Source of the DNA: Trebouxia sp. TZW2008
Lineage: Eukaryota; Chlorophyta; Trebouxiophyceae; Trebouxiales; Trebouxiaceae
DNA length: 64,000 nt
NCBI GenBank assembly: GCA_002118135.1
Contig: BDIU01000014.1
Location: forward strand, 186,001-250,000
Direction: 5' to 3'
Shown in pieces: positions 23,101 through 34,000 of the stretch. Within the stretch, counting starts at the first letter, position 1, and each line of letters opens with the position of its first letter. The position numbers and the translations under genes were made by a program. Under the pieces are notes generated by a model. That model was not told the origin of the DNA. It made no database searches and worked only from the letters and a program-made list of their open reading frames with translations.

Positions 23101-26100
23101 TTGGTGTAGAGGAACTCACCAGATAACCCAGGGGTGAAGGTATCTTCTCTGAATGACAAAGCCATCCATCAGAAAGACGCACAGCAGGAACATCATGCCA
23201 GCAGCGTTGGCCACAACGATGTTCCGAGCTGCTGTTGCCACAGCTCGGTACAGCGACACACCGAACTGGTGAATCAGGAACAGCAGCAGCAAGTGCATGA
23301 AGAATCTGCAGCAATAGTCACAAGGTTGAGAGGGACAGGCAGGAATCTCTTGGTAGGCACCAGCTGGGTTTTTGCAAACAGCTGTTACATGCCTGTGACA
23401 TGTAGACATGATTTGTTGTGAGAAGAAGGTCCACTTGGCAGAAGTCATCGCTATGTGCCTAGACCCTAGACATTAGAATTGTAAGACAGCAGCGGAATGC
23501 TATCCCAAGATTTGACAATGAAGCAAGACATAGGACAGCACAACTCCTGGGCTTTCCTGTGTTGTACTGAGGGACAGGTCAAGCCAGGAGATAGGCTATG
23601 ACAAGTGTCCACAGATATGCAATGAGGTAGTCAGGGTTTCTATGAAAAGAGACCGTGTGGATCTTGCTCAAAATCATGTAATGCTTGAATACGCATTTTT
23701 GCTAGCATTTGCATAGCATCGAGCAACAATTTCATGATGTGCAAGAAGAAACATCCCAGAAACCCAATTCTGAACTGTGACTCCCTAGCAGATCACCCTA
23801 GCACAAGCAACCAAAGAGTTTCAGAATCAAGTCACATCACCTGTCTGGCTGACCAGCAAGCCCCACAGGGAAGTATGTGACGACAGTCCAAGTGGTGGCG
23901 GCTGCCAGGGAGAAGGGAATGCGCTGCAGGAAGGCTGGGAAGCAGAAGCTGAAGGCGTCAAAGAACAGCATGTGCTGCTGCTTCCAGAACACTGGCAGGT
24001 CTGCCACCTACAAGCCAACATACACAGACGCTGCAATGCGGTTGAGTATAGGTAGGCAGTGCAGGCTGAGCTTGCTTTGTCATAACGGGCAGTGCTGCAA
24101 CACATCTCCAGAAGTTGCCGGGGAACTTGCCTTGACATGGTCAGCATGCGCACGTGCTTCAGTTGAAGCTGGAGAGTCGTGGGTGAAAATGCCTCAACTC
24201 ATCAAGCAACATATGCAATTACAATGAAACAAGCGCTGCAGCAAAAGCTGGCAGTTTGTCAAAGACCACCTGGACGGCGCACAGGACAGCTTGGGCGAGG
24301 GTTCTCTGAGACATACTTCCACCTCTGTACAGACTGGATTGAGGGTTTGCAACATTGTAGGACCTACCATCATTGACAGGTGGACAAGTCCGCTGAAGAG
24401 AAGGGCTTGCAGCAAGACTTCTGAAGAATAAGTGAGTGCTGCTGTAAGCATGGCTAGTGGTACAGTTGCAATGTTGCAAAACCCACTGTCATTGATAGGT
24501 TGGCAATGCCATTGAAGAGCATGACGAGAGTGCTAAAGAAGAGGAAGCCTCCAATCTCCTGGCCGTCATTTGGGCTGATGGGATGAATGTGGGTTCTCAG
24601 GAACAATGTGGCTGTCACCAGCCCGATGAAGATACACTGGTACACTTTGGCTTTGTACACTACCAAGTGCCGCATCATGAGTGTGAACTCTCTCCTCATC
24701 AAAGCTTGCATGCGACCCCACACTGCATTACAGAGTTGAGCATGATGGTGCCACTCTAGAGATATTCTGGCACACTTTGATTTTGTACACGACCAAGAGC
24801 CGCTTTGTAAGGGTAAACTCTCTCCTCATCAACGCTTGCATGCAACCCCACACTGCATTTCAGAGTTAGACATAATGGTGCCATGCTACAGATACAATGA
24901 TACACTTTTGCTTTGTATGCGACCAAGTGCAGCTTCATGAGTGTGAGATATCCCCTTTTCAGAGCTTTCATCCAACCTCACACTGCAGCACAAGAACGCA
25001 ATGTGCTTGCTAGCATGTCTGTTTTTGACTGCTTTCACCTTCGACACCGTTGGGTGGTGCTAAAATCTGCATGCAGTCTTGCAACGCAGACCAGCATTAC
25101 AGCATATGCTCTTGCTAGCGTCTACGGTGTTTACTACTGCGGCACGCTTGTGTACACGAAAAAGCCATGACATGTATTGTATGTATGGCAGGGCACCTTG
25201 GTGTGCAGAGAGACTGTCAACTCAAACATCTCACACGAAGCAAGACATGAACTTGATCAGGCAGCCAGCGTATGTTTTGAACAGCAGGACTCAATGAAAG
25301 TGCAAAGACAGCACGTACATGGCAGGGCATATTTGTGTGTGATGAGTGCCTCGTCACACTTTGCGTTGGGAGCAACATAAGGCTCCTCTAGAGCAGCCAT
25401 GTTGCGCTTTGCAATCTCTGTCTGCTGAAAGGCTTCTGCAAATGCTGCCACAGACACATAGCTGTAGCTGCCCCTCTTGCTGTCCCAATATTGCTGCAAA
25501 ACATCATTGCGCGTATCAGATCGAAATGCAAACGTATGTGGAAAATCACACGACAATGCTGTAAATGTTCCTAGCATCAGCTTTGTTGTCCTTTTGCAAC
25601 CTCAACTCAATCACAAGCAAGAGTTGAAAGCAGCCTTGCCAATCAGATGTCAACAGGAGATGAGTACAGCCGATTGAAAACAGTCAAGAAGAAGGGTAGT
25701 ACCTCCTGATCCTTGCGAGAAGTGACCTCTTGCAAGAAGTCTGAGTCAGCCTTGCGGGCTGGGCAGTCCATTCCCAGGCTGGCAAAGAAGGGCAGGATGT
25801 CGACCCTAGGCCCATGGTATACCATCTTGCCTACAAAGCACGCAGAGCAGCAGTGTTCATGCATGCTGACCTTCCAACATGAGGACCTCATCATTGACAA
25901 GAGGACACATTAGGGAAAAGGCGGCTGAAGGAAGAGTACACAACAATGAATGTCATGCACGCTGACCTTCAGACATGAGGAGCACATCATCAAAGAGGTT
26001 GTAGGTCTCAGGGGTGGGCTGAAGAAGAGCCACCAGCATAGTGGCTTGTCGGAGATGGCTGAAGTCCCTCAGAGTTCGCGTGATCTGGAAGGTGGTGCTG

Positions 26101-29100
26101 CTGTCTAGCCCTGTGCTGATTTCATCCAGGAATAGCGTTTTTTTGGGACCTACCAACAGCTCCCCTGCACACAGTCAAAAATTAGCATGGGACTAAGTGA
26201 AATCAAGGTGAGCTCAGAAGGAGTGACAAAAGGAGGAGGGAGAAGGTGAAGCTGTCTAGCCCTGTGCTGATTTCATGCAGGAACACAGTCTTCTTGAGGC
26301 CTGCCAACAGCTCCCTCACATGCAGTTTATTTGAAATTTTGGTCAAAGTGGTCTCAGATCGGGCTCAAGGTCAGGTCCTGATGATTGCAGGACAAAAACA
26401 AGAAAGAGCCAAGTTGCTTGCAGTATCAGGCTAGGTCAGCGAGTTTTGCAATGCAGGTCCACACATGGGACAAGCCTGGACAGGTGTTGCAGGGGGAAGG
26501 GGCGGGGCTACATTGCATTGTTCCAAGCATGAGGACATACAAAAGCACAGAGCGAATTGCAGGTGTTGCCTGACCTGTGGTGACACGTTTGCGCTGCCCG
26601 CCGCTGACTCCGCGCACTTGATCTGAGCCGATCAGAGTGTCAGCACACACCTGCAGCAGCAGCCTTGATACTGACACACGTCATGCAGTCATGACATTGC
26701 AGCAGCTAAGGTGAGCAGCTACGCCGTGGAGCGGTGCTGTGTGGTACAAATAGCAGCTGCCATGTTTAAGGCTACAGAAGATGGATGAACAAGCGCAGCA
26801 GTCACATAGCAGAGCTGAGCATAAGTGCCAGGCTTTGACTTGGCAGCCTTGTTACTTTACAATGCAGGCGCAAAGTGGACAGAAGAAGGCCAAAAGCCTT
26901 ATGCAGTGCCACGTGTCTCACACCAAGGCCCAGCAGCTTGAACATGAGGTCGGTGACCACTGTCAAATTTTCACCTCAGAATGTGCCCCCTGGAATGAAC
27001 ACAGCAACAACACACAAAAACACACGTGAGAGCCATTTGGCTCATATCAAGGCTCAGCAGCTTGATGACAAGATCGGTGATGTCTGTTGCCTGCTTGACT
27101 CACAATGTCTGACATCCATATAGCATGGCAGCAAATCACAAAATAATCAGGTGAGAGCCACGTGACTCACATCTAGGCCCAGCAGTTTGATGATGAGGTC
27201 AGTCACAATTGACTCGCGCTTGCCAGAGCGCACAGCAGACTTGGTGAAGGCGTCAATGTCTGCCTCGGGCTGAATGTTCAGTTCCTGCTCCTTCTGATGC
27301 AGCTCATGCAGCTCCTCTGCGGGGCGATAACGACAAATTTAGGCAGAACTGCCAAATCAAAATGTGTTGTGGCTGCAGCAACTTGTGATGCAGCTTGTGG
27401 AGCTTCTCTGTAGGGCAAATCAAGACAAGTAAGATATGGTCTTCTGCAGACTTGGCGACTTTAGACCTGCTGATGCTGAAGTAAGCTATTGCTCTTTTAA
27501 CTGCACTGCTCTACCAAGATATCATGTCAAGCGAAATGAGGCAGTTTTGCAACATTGACAGCTTGGAAGATGATGTCGTTGACTCCAGGTGGGAGTATAC
27601 ACTCCAACCCTGTTATGTATGCAAAGAAACACAGCTGCAAATGGGCTGCAGAGGGAACAGTGTGACGTAGACTGCGCAGCATCATTGTGTACAGGACACA
27701 TGGCTGCGCTGTGCAATAAAGCCACTGTCACCCATGATTAAAGGCATGCTAAGCGACTTCATAGCTCACGCAAAGGCGCCAACTGTTCATATACTGCAGA
27801 ACTAGGCCTCACCAACTTTGTGTCCCACTCCTTGTACCCTAGCAGCAAAGTCCAGGGTTTCCTTGACTGTCAGCATGGGCTCATGCAGGTCATTCTGATC
27901 CACGTAAGAAGAAGTGTGCACAGCCCTGAACTGGTCAAAGCCCTTGCCATTGTAAGTAATGTCCCCCTTGATCTGCAATAAGGAACAAGCAAAAATTTAA
28001 CAGTCCAGAAGATTATGCTTTGTGACTAGGAGACACCGAGTGGGCAATTGAGCATGTTTATTGCTTTCTAGCTTAGATTGGCAGGATGTGCTTTCTAACA
28101 ATTTGTCAGACCTGTATAGTCCTGAAGTGACCGCACATGTTGCCAACGCAATCACTTTGCGACTACAAGCATGTGACAAGCAGGTTTCGACATTTGCTTG
28201 TGGATATGTTATCAGGACGGAGTTGCCAGATACATGCAACTGAGCAACAAAAAGATGGTGCACAAGAGCCAACTGCAGCAACTGCCAGCCAAAAAGTTGT
28301 AGACATGTCCAAAGCCTAACGCCAGACACTTGCTTGAGATTGTCAGGTGACATCAACTTGAGACGGACTGCCATCAAGAGCAGCTTACATGCATAGCAGA
28401 CTTGTGAAGGCGGCCTGCAAGAGCATTTAATAGGGTTGACTTGCCCGCCCCAGGGGGGCCCAGCAGCAGGGTCAGCCGCCCTGGCTTCAGAGTCCCACTG
28501 ACATCATCCAGCATGGTGAACTCTGTCTTGGAGGGCTTCATCAAGCCAACCTTTTGCAAGATGGACTGCACATCATAACATAGCTCTGTGTGCCAAGGTC
28601 AGGGTTCAAAGTAGCGATTGCTCTTGTCATACTCAAGAAGGTCAACTTGTGGTGGACTGCAAATTTGCATGTGTGGTTGCTGTCACTAAGGCAACGCAAA
28701 ACCTGCTGTGTTTACTCTCAACATGCATCATGACGTGTTTATGACCAGGTAGTCAGTCCAGCCAAGACAAGCTGAGCATGACTAGAGGGTCACACAGTTT
28801 TGACGTGATGCACAGCATGTGTGGCTGATAGACAGCGGCAGATGTACAAAGCTGCTAAACATCTGGGAGTGAATGCTAGGCAATAGTATGCATGCTTTTT
28901 ACAGCACGAGGTTAATGCCTATGATGTACATTGATCAAATCCAGCAATAATCAGCTGTCAACACCTCAAATTGATTGCGGTAGGCGTTGAGCACTGTGGG
29001 CTCTCCCCTGGCTCCCACTGCCACCTCAGCGCTAATGGATAGGTGATTGAACCTGACTTCGACACTGGCAACATCGATCTGAGCTCTGCAGATCACAATG

Positions 29101-29864
29101 ATGCCACGCTCAGACTGCTTGCAGCAGCATGCTGAGGGCTGCAGATTTGTATCAACAAGCATTACACCTTCCTCACCTGTCAAAGCGATCTTTGAGCTTG
29201 CCAAAGAAATGGGAGGCGTCTGCATCTTCGCTCTGCAGACAGTGATAGACCGTTCAACTGCCAAGCTTGCGCGTGTCAATATGATCGATAGCGAGACCCA
29301 CAACGCTGGTCTTTCACTTCAGGACGCAAAGCTAAGTTGTGCATCAAACATCACGAGCTGACCCTTCATGCAAGCATTGCGGAAGGAATATCGTCGCTGA
29401 CAAATAGCATACAGCGCGCAATGCGATGCCAGTTTTTGCCTTGGATTCTAACACTGAGGCAAATTCGAAGGACGACTTGGGATATCACCTCGAGAGCTTG
29501 CTCTACGACAAGCTTGCGCTTCGAGCGGGTCAACTCGCGCACGTCGAGTTCTTGCACAGTCTTCTTCGACTTCGTTGGCAATAACACCTTTTTTGAACCG
29601 GCCTTCTGCAGCGCTGTCGACACCAGGTTGTCGTAGTCATCTTGCTGACGCTCATGAGTGTCCAGAGCGTGAATTGATCTACGAGAGTGCCGAGTATCAA
29701 CATCTGCGTATACACAACAATGCCGTTTGATCGCTGCGTGTTTGCTGCGCTGAAAAGCGGCAGCGACGGTTCGTCGGAATTCGTAGCCATGTAGTAAGAG
29801 CTCTGCAATTCTCGCACATAGAGAATTGGCGCACGAGCGACGTACCTGCAGCTTGCAGACTCAT
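14119..29864 (-). CDS. Full-size PDR-type ABCG transporter
   Basis: Exons, 5' to 3': 29864-29846, 29703-29489, 29232-29177, 29085-28965, 28565-28389, 27972-27813, 27316-27171, 26650-26575, 26164-25967, 25830-25703, 25493-25319, 24722-24487, 24007-23841, 23305-23120, 22951-22887, 22465-22268, about 21890-21876, 21796-21612, 21241-20985, 20585-20483, 20175-20007, 19340-19144, 18741-18588, 18130-17925, 17467-17334, 17150-16923, 16346-16175, 15773-15686, 15443-15384, 15072-14949, 14642-14496, 14224-14119. The protein is about 1555 aa in (NBD-TMD)2 order, as in plant and fungal PDR efflux pumps of the plasma membrane. NBD1 has Walker [10 protein letters not shown] (about 173), VSGGQRKR (about 312) and TLFLDEIS, with VALLQPTPE at the H-loop. 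NBD2 has GVSGAGKTT (about 999), LSVEQRKR (about 1106), IVFMDEPTS and [10 protein letters not shown]. Each TMD has about six hydrophobic segments. The substrate cannot be read from sequence. Exon 1 is only 19 nt. The joints between exons 16 and 18 are ambiguous: a donor at 22278 with a 31-nt exon 21906-21876 also keeps frame. Confidence 0.93.
14856..14990 (-). repeat. Echo of exon 30 end (ABC transporter)
   Basis: The exon 3' end and donor at about 14942-14990 are matched by a diverged copy at about 14856-14890. The copy still ends in TGGTAAGCC on the minus strand. Using it as an exon would create a stop, so it is taken as a dead copy. Confidence 0.55.
17651..17960 (-). repeat. Three-copy echo of exon 24 end (ABC transporter)
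   Basis: The functional exon edge at 17919-17960 (plus-strand TCACCTGGAAGTACTCAATG) recurs at about 17790-17833 and 17651-17700. The spacing is about 130 and 140 bp. The copies keep most of the exon edge and a donor-like CTCACC or CTTACC. Confidence 0.85.
18031..18275 (-). repeat. Echo of exon 24 start (ABC transporter)
   Basis: The first about 110 bp of exon 24, including its acceptor side, at 18031-18140 is repeated at about 18166-18275. The shared core includes TGACTGTCCTCATGACA. Both ends of exon 24 have therefore been duplicated outward independently. Confidence 0.8.
19652..20529. repeat. Near-perfect inverted copy of exon 20 end and donor
   Basis: Plus strand 19652-19740 is the reverse complement of 20441-20529 with only about five mismatches over 89 bp. 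The 20441-20529 arm contains the 3' part of exon 20 ([16 protein letters not shown]), its donor and the start of the intron. The other arm lies in the intron between exons 21 and 22. The two arms flank exon 21, which encodes the second Walker A. A strongly decayed direct copy of the exon 21 region is also visible at about 19830-19920. Confidence 0.88.
22466..22752 (-). repeat. Two-copy intronic tandem repeat beside exon 16
   Basis: Two copies of about 145 bp begin at 22466 and 22611. Shared words are CTGCA(C/T)GC(G/A)AGATTGT(C/T)AGAG, TCAGGACTTGC, and GAGCATAG(A/G)T(A/G)CAGGCAACAT. The unit abuts the acceptor of exon 16. Confidence 0.75.
24367..24530 (-). repeat. Echo of exon 12 end (ABC transporter)
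   Basis: The 3' edge of exon 12 at about 24481-24530 has a degraded copy at about 24367-24415 (plus-strand CATTGACAGGTGGACAAGTC). In the transcript the copy precedes a good donor GTAGGT. Confidence 0.6.
24620..24990 (-). repeat. Three-copy echo of exon 12 start (ABC transporter)
   Basis: The 5' edge and acceptor of exon 12 (24620-24725) recur at about 24755-24850 and 24880-24990. The shared core is TTTGTA(C/T)(A/G)C(T/G)ACCAAG followed by a CCACACTGCA or TCACACTGCA acceptor. The spacing is about 125-130 bp. The copies contain frame breaks. Confidence 0.8.
25858..26330 (-). repeat. Echoes of both ends of exon 9 (Walker B exon, ABC transporter)
   Basis: The 3' end of exon 9 at about 25958-25990 has a copy at about 25858-25895 (GCTGACCTTC(C/A)(A/G)ACATGAGGA). 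The 5' end at about 26100-26175 has a copy at about 26245-26330 (GTCTAGCCCTGTGCTGATTT). One exon has thus been echoed on both sides. Confidence 0.75.
26910..27440 (-). repeat. Echoes of both ends of exon 7 (ABC transporter)
   Basis: The 3' edge and donor at about 27160-27210 recur at about 27035-27085 and 26910-26960, with (A/G)GGC(C/T)CAGCAG(C/T)TTGA as the shared core. The 5' edge at about 27296-27330 has a diverged copy at about 27377-27440. Spacings are about 125 bp and about 80 bp. Confidence 0.75.
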
Positions 29865-30830
29865 GTCTGTGAGTTGGCAGTGTCTCTGTCACACTGCTTG
29901 TGACAGCCCACGTTGAGCTGCTTCGGCACCCAGGCGCGCTGATCTTACAGTTTGCTGTTCGCAGGCTTGTAGACTTGAGAAGCGCGCTTTTAGGAAAGGA
30001 GCTCAACCAGCTGCGAGCACAGGCCAGGGAAAAGCCTACGTCGCAGCAGCCGGCTGCCCCCTGCCTGGACGCGCTGGTACAGCCAGCGACCAGGGTGGCC
30101 CTTGCAAACTTTCGGAATTAGTAGAACAATCTTTTGAAGTTTGTGCGGGACATCGAGGTCCCCACAGTGAGTTTTGCTCACATAATTTGCACCGAAGGGC
30201 ACATTTGCATGTCCAAGCAAGTGCAGAACTGGGATGACACGCTCCCCAGGATTTTGCCATGATTTGTCACCGTGCCCTTTGCTGCGCTCGACGCAGCAGG
30301 GACGACAGCAATCCCGAATAAAACATACTGATGAGGCAATCCCCAAGCGCAATGACTAACACGCACTCAGCTGGCCTTGCTCGTTGACTAGCGCAAGCAG
30401 CACCTCGGTGCAGGTATGAGGCCATGCCTTGCATCAGACAAAGTCTTAACTTGATTAGATTGAACAGCGCAGCTCAAGCGTTCGTTCATAGCAGTGGAGA
30501 GACCGAGTCGAGCATCGTCAAAATCGCTTGTCGCTCCGACACCACAATAGCGCTTTTAGTGTTTTTTTCAGAACTCCGCAGTTTACCTTGCCAAATCTAC
30601 ACCTTACTCGCTCTGGCAGAGCGTTCGTAGAGTCAACTACTTGCGCACTAGGCTTAAACGGCTCGAAGATCACTCTTCGAGGTAACGATAACCGTGCTCA
30701 CGGTCAGAAACTGCACAAGGTTTCCTCTGCAACACGTGCCCACTCGCGGCTGTGCATCCTCAAGTCACAAGACAAACATGCACGCGGATAAGCAATGATG
30801 ACGTGCCGCCTCTGCAGCAAATTCAAACTA
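29420..30830. promoter_or_regulatory. CpG-rich island between the divergent ABC transporter and lipase genes
   Basis: CpG is common from exon 2 of the transporter (29489-29703) through about 30800 and drops on both sides. It should hold the transporter promoter and probably the lipase promoter, with the lipase 5' UTR or an unseen upstream exon reaching to 31076. Small ORFs inside it have no recognisable protein sequence. Confidence 0.4.
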
Positions 30831-31075
30831 CACACCTTTTTTCTACACAGGCAGTGAGACCTGCAGTTGCGAGAAAGGCGCACTACCAGAGTGGAGTGCC
30901 TTATTAGTCCACATCGAAAACTCAAGGCAGATGATCGAAAATGCGATATTCTCGACTTGCCAGGTCATGAGCAACAGCCAGGCATTAGTCAGCACAGCCA
31001 AATGCCATCAATGATGGAGTTGAAGATAGTCGCCTACAAGTAGAGCTATAAGCAACCCATCGTCATCAGCCCTGC

Positions 31076-34000
31076 ATGAAGGCTGATAGCAGCAGCAAAT
31101 TAGAAGGTGTTATGGACCATGGCCCAGCCTCAGGAATCCACAGACTGACTCTTGACAACAGGCTCAACCCTGACACAGATGTCATGCTTCGGGTGGAATG
31201 CATGTCATCATTTCATCTGAAGGCAAGCACAAGAGTCTTGACCTGGATCATGCATCACTACTTTGCCAACCACCAAAAGTGTCAATGCTGACCTTTCACA
31301 ACGAAGGCTCATGAGCTTTATGCTGTTACTCTTGAAAGGGCCGTCAACATTTTGTGCCTGCAAGCACACGTCATGCAAACAGTGACTGTTGTTACTGAAA
31401 GCACATGATGCACTTCATAAACAATCTATCAAGGCATCTCAGTGCCACCTGCACCATAGATGCCTTCAACGGCAATATTCAAAGGCAGATTTCTGCCTGC
31501 TTGGTTGCAGGTGCTCACCATAACAGGCAATATTATCCGCTTTCTGTGCTTTGCTCTGCTGGTTGTCTTCATTGGTCTGGAGGCAAGCAACCATGCAGCA
31601 AGAGATCACAAAAGGACAGTGCTGATCGCATCAGCCATAATCGCAGGAGTCTGTGCAGCAATCCTCTTGGCTCAAGCAATTATGTTTGTGCGCACCTTGT
31701 ACATCATACGCAAGCAGAAGAAGTGCTGGTAGGTGCTTTTTACCTTTGAGGTCATGGGTTCAAGTTAACCTGCTTGCTAGCTGAGCTTATCTGTACAGCG
31801 GTTTGTCCGTGTAACAACACCTTTGGTTACCAGGAAAATCATCACTACTGAAAGACCACTGCAGTCAATACACACTGCTCGGTTCCTACTTGCTTTATGC
31901 TTGCACCAAAAGTGTCCTGTCAGCGAGTGCGTACAACGAGAAGGAGCTGTATGCTGTTGTGACTGTCTCATGGTGATGTTGCAGGCTGCGCAGAAAAGCA
32001 CGCTTGGTATGTCATACTGGAGTGTCCATTGGGCTGATTGTAAGTCACAGGCTTGAAACCTTGATGCAGATCATGATGCGTCATTTTGGACACGTCGAGA
32101 GTGCATGAAAGCATGCATGATATTCATGCTGTCCATGCTGTCGTGTCAAAAGAATCTGACTAGACTGCGCCTGTTGGAGCTCAGTGTGCCAAGCTTGTAT
32201 TCGCTATTCATTGCATGCAGTTGCATGTTTTGCGTACAGTTTTGCTTTGCGCAAATGTGACAGTTGTGACTTTGCAGCCGCTGCTATACATACTGCGCTT
32301 GTTCAAGCTGGCGCAGCAGCCATACAAGCTGCTTGATTATGTTTGAGGTCCAGATCAGAGTGTAGCGTTGTGTTGCAGCTTGTAGCGAGCACATTGTGGA
32401 TGGCAGAAAGTGCATATGCTGCAAGCACTCAGGGCAAGTGCAGAGAGTATTCCACCTTCTGCAGATGGGCGCAGCCTATTGTGTGGACCATGGTCAACAG
32501 TGTAAGTGCCCGCCTGCTTGTCATTTCCGCCTGCCTGCCTGTGCATGCGCATGTCTCTCTGCTTGACTGTCTGTCTGGCTGTGTGTCTGTCAGTGTGCAT
32601 GTCTGCCTGCCTGCCTGCCTGCCTGCCCGCCCATGTCTCCTCATGCAGTTACTACCTGTCACTATGCCTTAGGCCATCACTGCAGAATGCTCAGAAACAC
32701 ACAAATCTGGATGGTGCTCGGCTGCATTGTTTTGCAGATCATTTATTTTGCCAAGTGCTGACCCTCTCATACAGCTGGTGCTATCTGCAGTGGCTATACC
32801 TGCAGCTTCTTTTAGCGCATGCACCCAGCCTGTGGACTGATGATCAAGGCCGCCTGCTTCAGCACTTGTTGTGTCAACGTGAGTCATCATCTTGGCCTCA
32901 ACCCTTGCTTCAGAGAAGATATGCTCCATACGTTGACATTTGTCCCTTTTGTTGTGAAATCCTGTGCTTTGCATTTGCAGTCAGGTACTTTCACTTGCAT
33001 CCTTACTTGGATCATGTAACGACATAGCGTGGGGTGCAGGCAGGTCATGGGTGAGGGCTGCTCCCCAACCTGCCCTTGTTTTTGATGCCCCTTGGGGAAT
33101 CCACCTCCCCAAAATCATACCCTGGTAAGGCAGCAACTCAGCATTTTTTCTGCAAATTATAGTAAGGTAGTTTGAGCAGCAGGCACGAATGATGCATGAG
33201 GAGGGGTTGCATTGATGCATCGAGTTTTGTGTTCTGGCCAAACATGTACCGCATGCTTCTCTTGCGATGAGTCAAACTTCAAAGAGCATTTCAGATCAGT
33301 AGGTTTTGAATGGCTGGGCTAAGAGGTCTGGGAATTGTGATGCAGGCTCATTCTGGAAGCATCTGTCATACTCGAGATCATTGGTCAGCCAAGAGGTAAT
33401 GTTCAACCATTCATCGCACTCACTAAAGAGCTGTGTATGCAAAAAGGTTGTCTGTTTTCAATTCTTCGTAGTTGTTGTCATTATGCAAACAAATTCGTAT
33501 TGCTGTTGGCTTGATCATGTGTGAACAATGCACGGGCTGATGTGCGTGCTTACATTTATGCTGTATGCATACGGCATGCTGTGCTAAAAAGCATCAGTCA
33601 CTTTCTCTTCATTCATGACATGATCAGTTACATGCACAAGCAGAGCACTGTGATTTCAACCACAGGACTTCTTGCATGTGATGACAACAGCACCCTTGCA
33701 TGTTAACAACATGACATCAAAACCCTTGCAGGCCAACATGAGTTCTGGTGATGCACATTCAGTTCAATTCTTGAGGCATTGACTTGTCACTCTGCAGGTC
33801 AGCATGGGGCTTGCTTGATAGACAACAGATTTGACATCTATACACCATGCCACTACGGCAACTCCTACACTGCTCACAAAATTGTTGCGTACGTGGGATT
33901 GGGAGTCTACATTTGGATGCACTTTTGGTACGTCCATGTGGGGCGCAAGCACCACAGCATCTTACCCTACACATCCTTCAGGTATTGTCCTGGCATCCTC

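Noticed and set aside
29530..30006. A 158-codon minus-strand ORF as the transporter N-terminus
   Set aside because: Its frame does not carry into the conserved N-terminal sequence. A 19-nt exon at 29864-29846 joined to 29703 does, with proper splice sites.
29990..30352. A 120-codon minus-strand ORF in the divergent promoter region
   Set aside because: Overlapping ORFs of similar size exist in several frames of this CpG-rich block and none has recognisable protein features.
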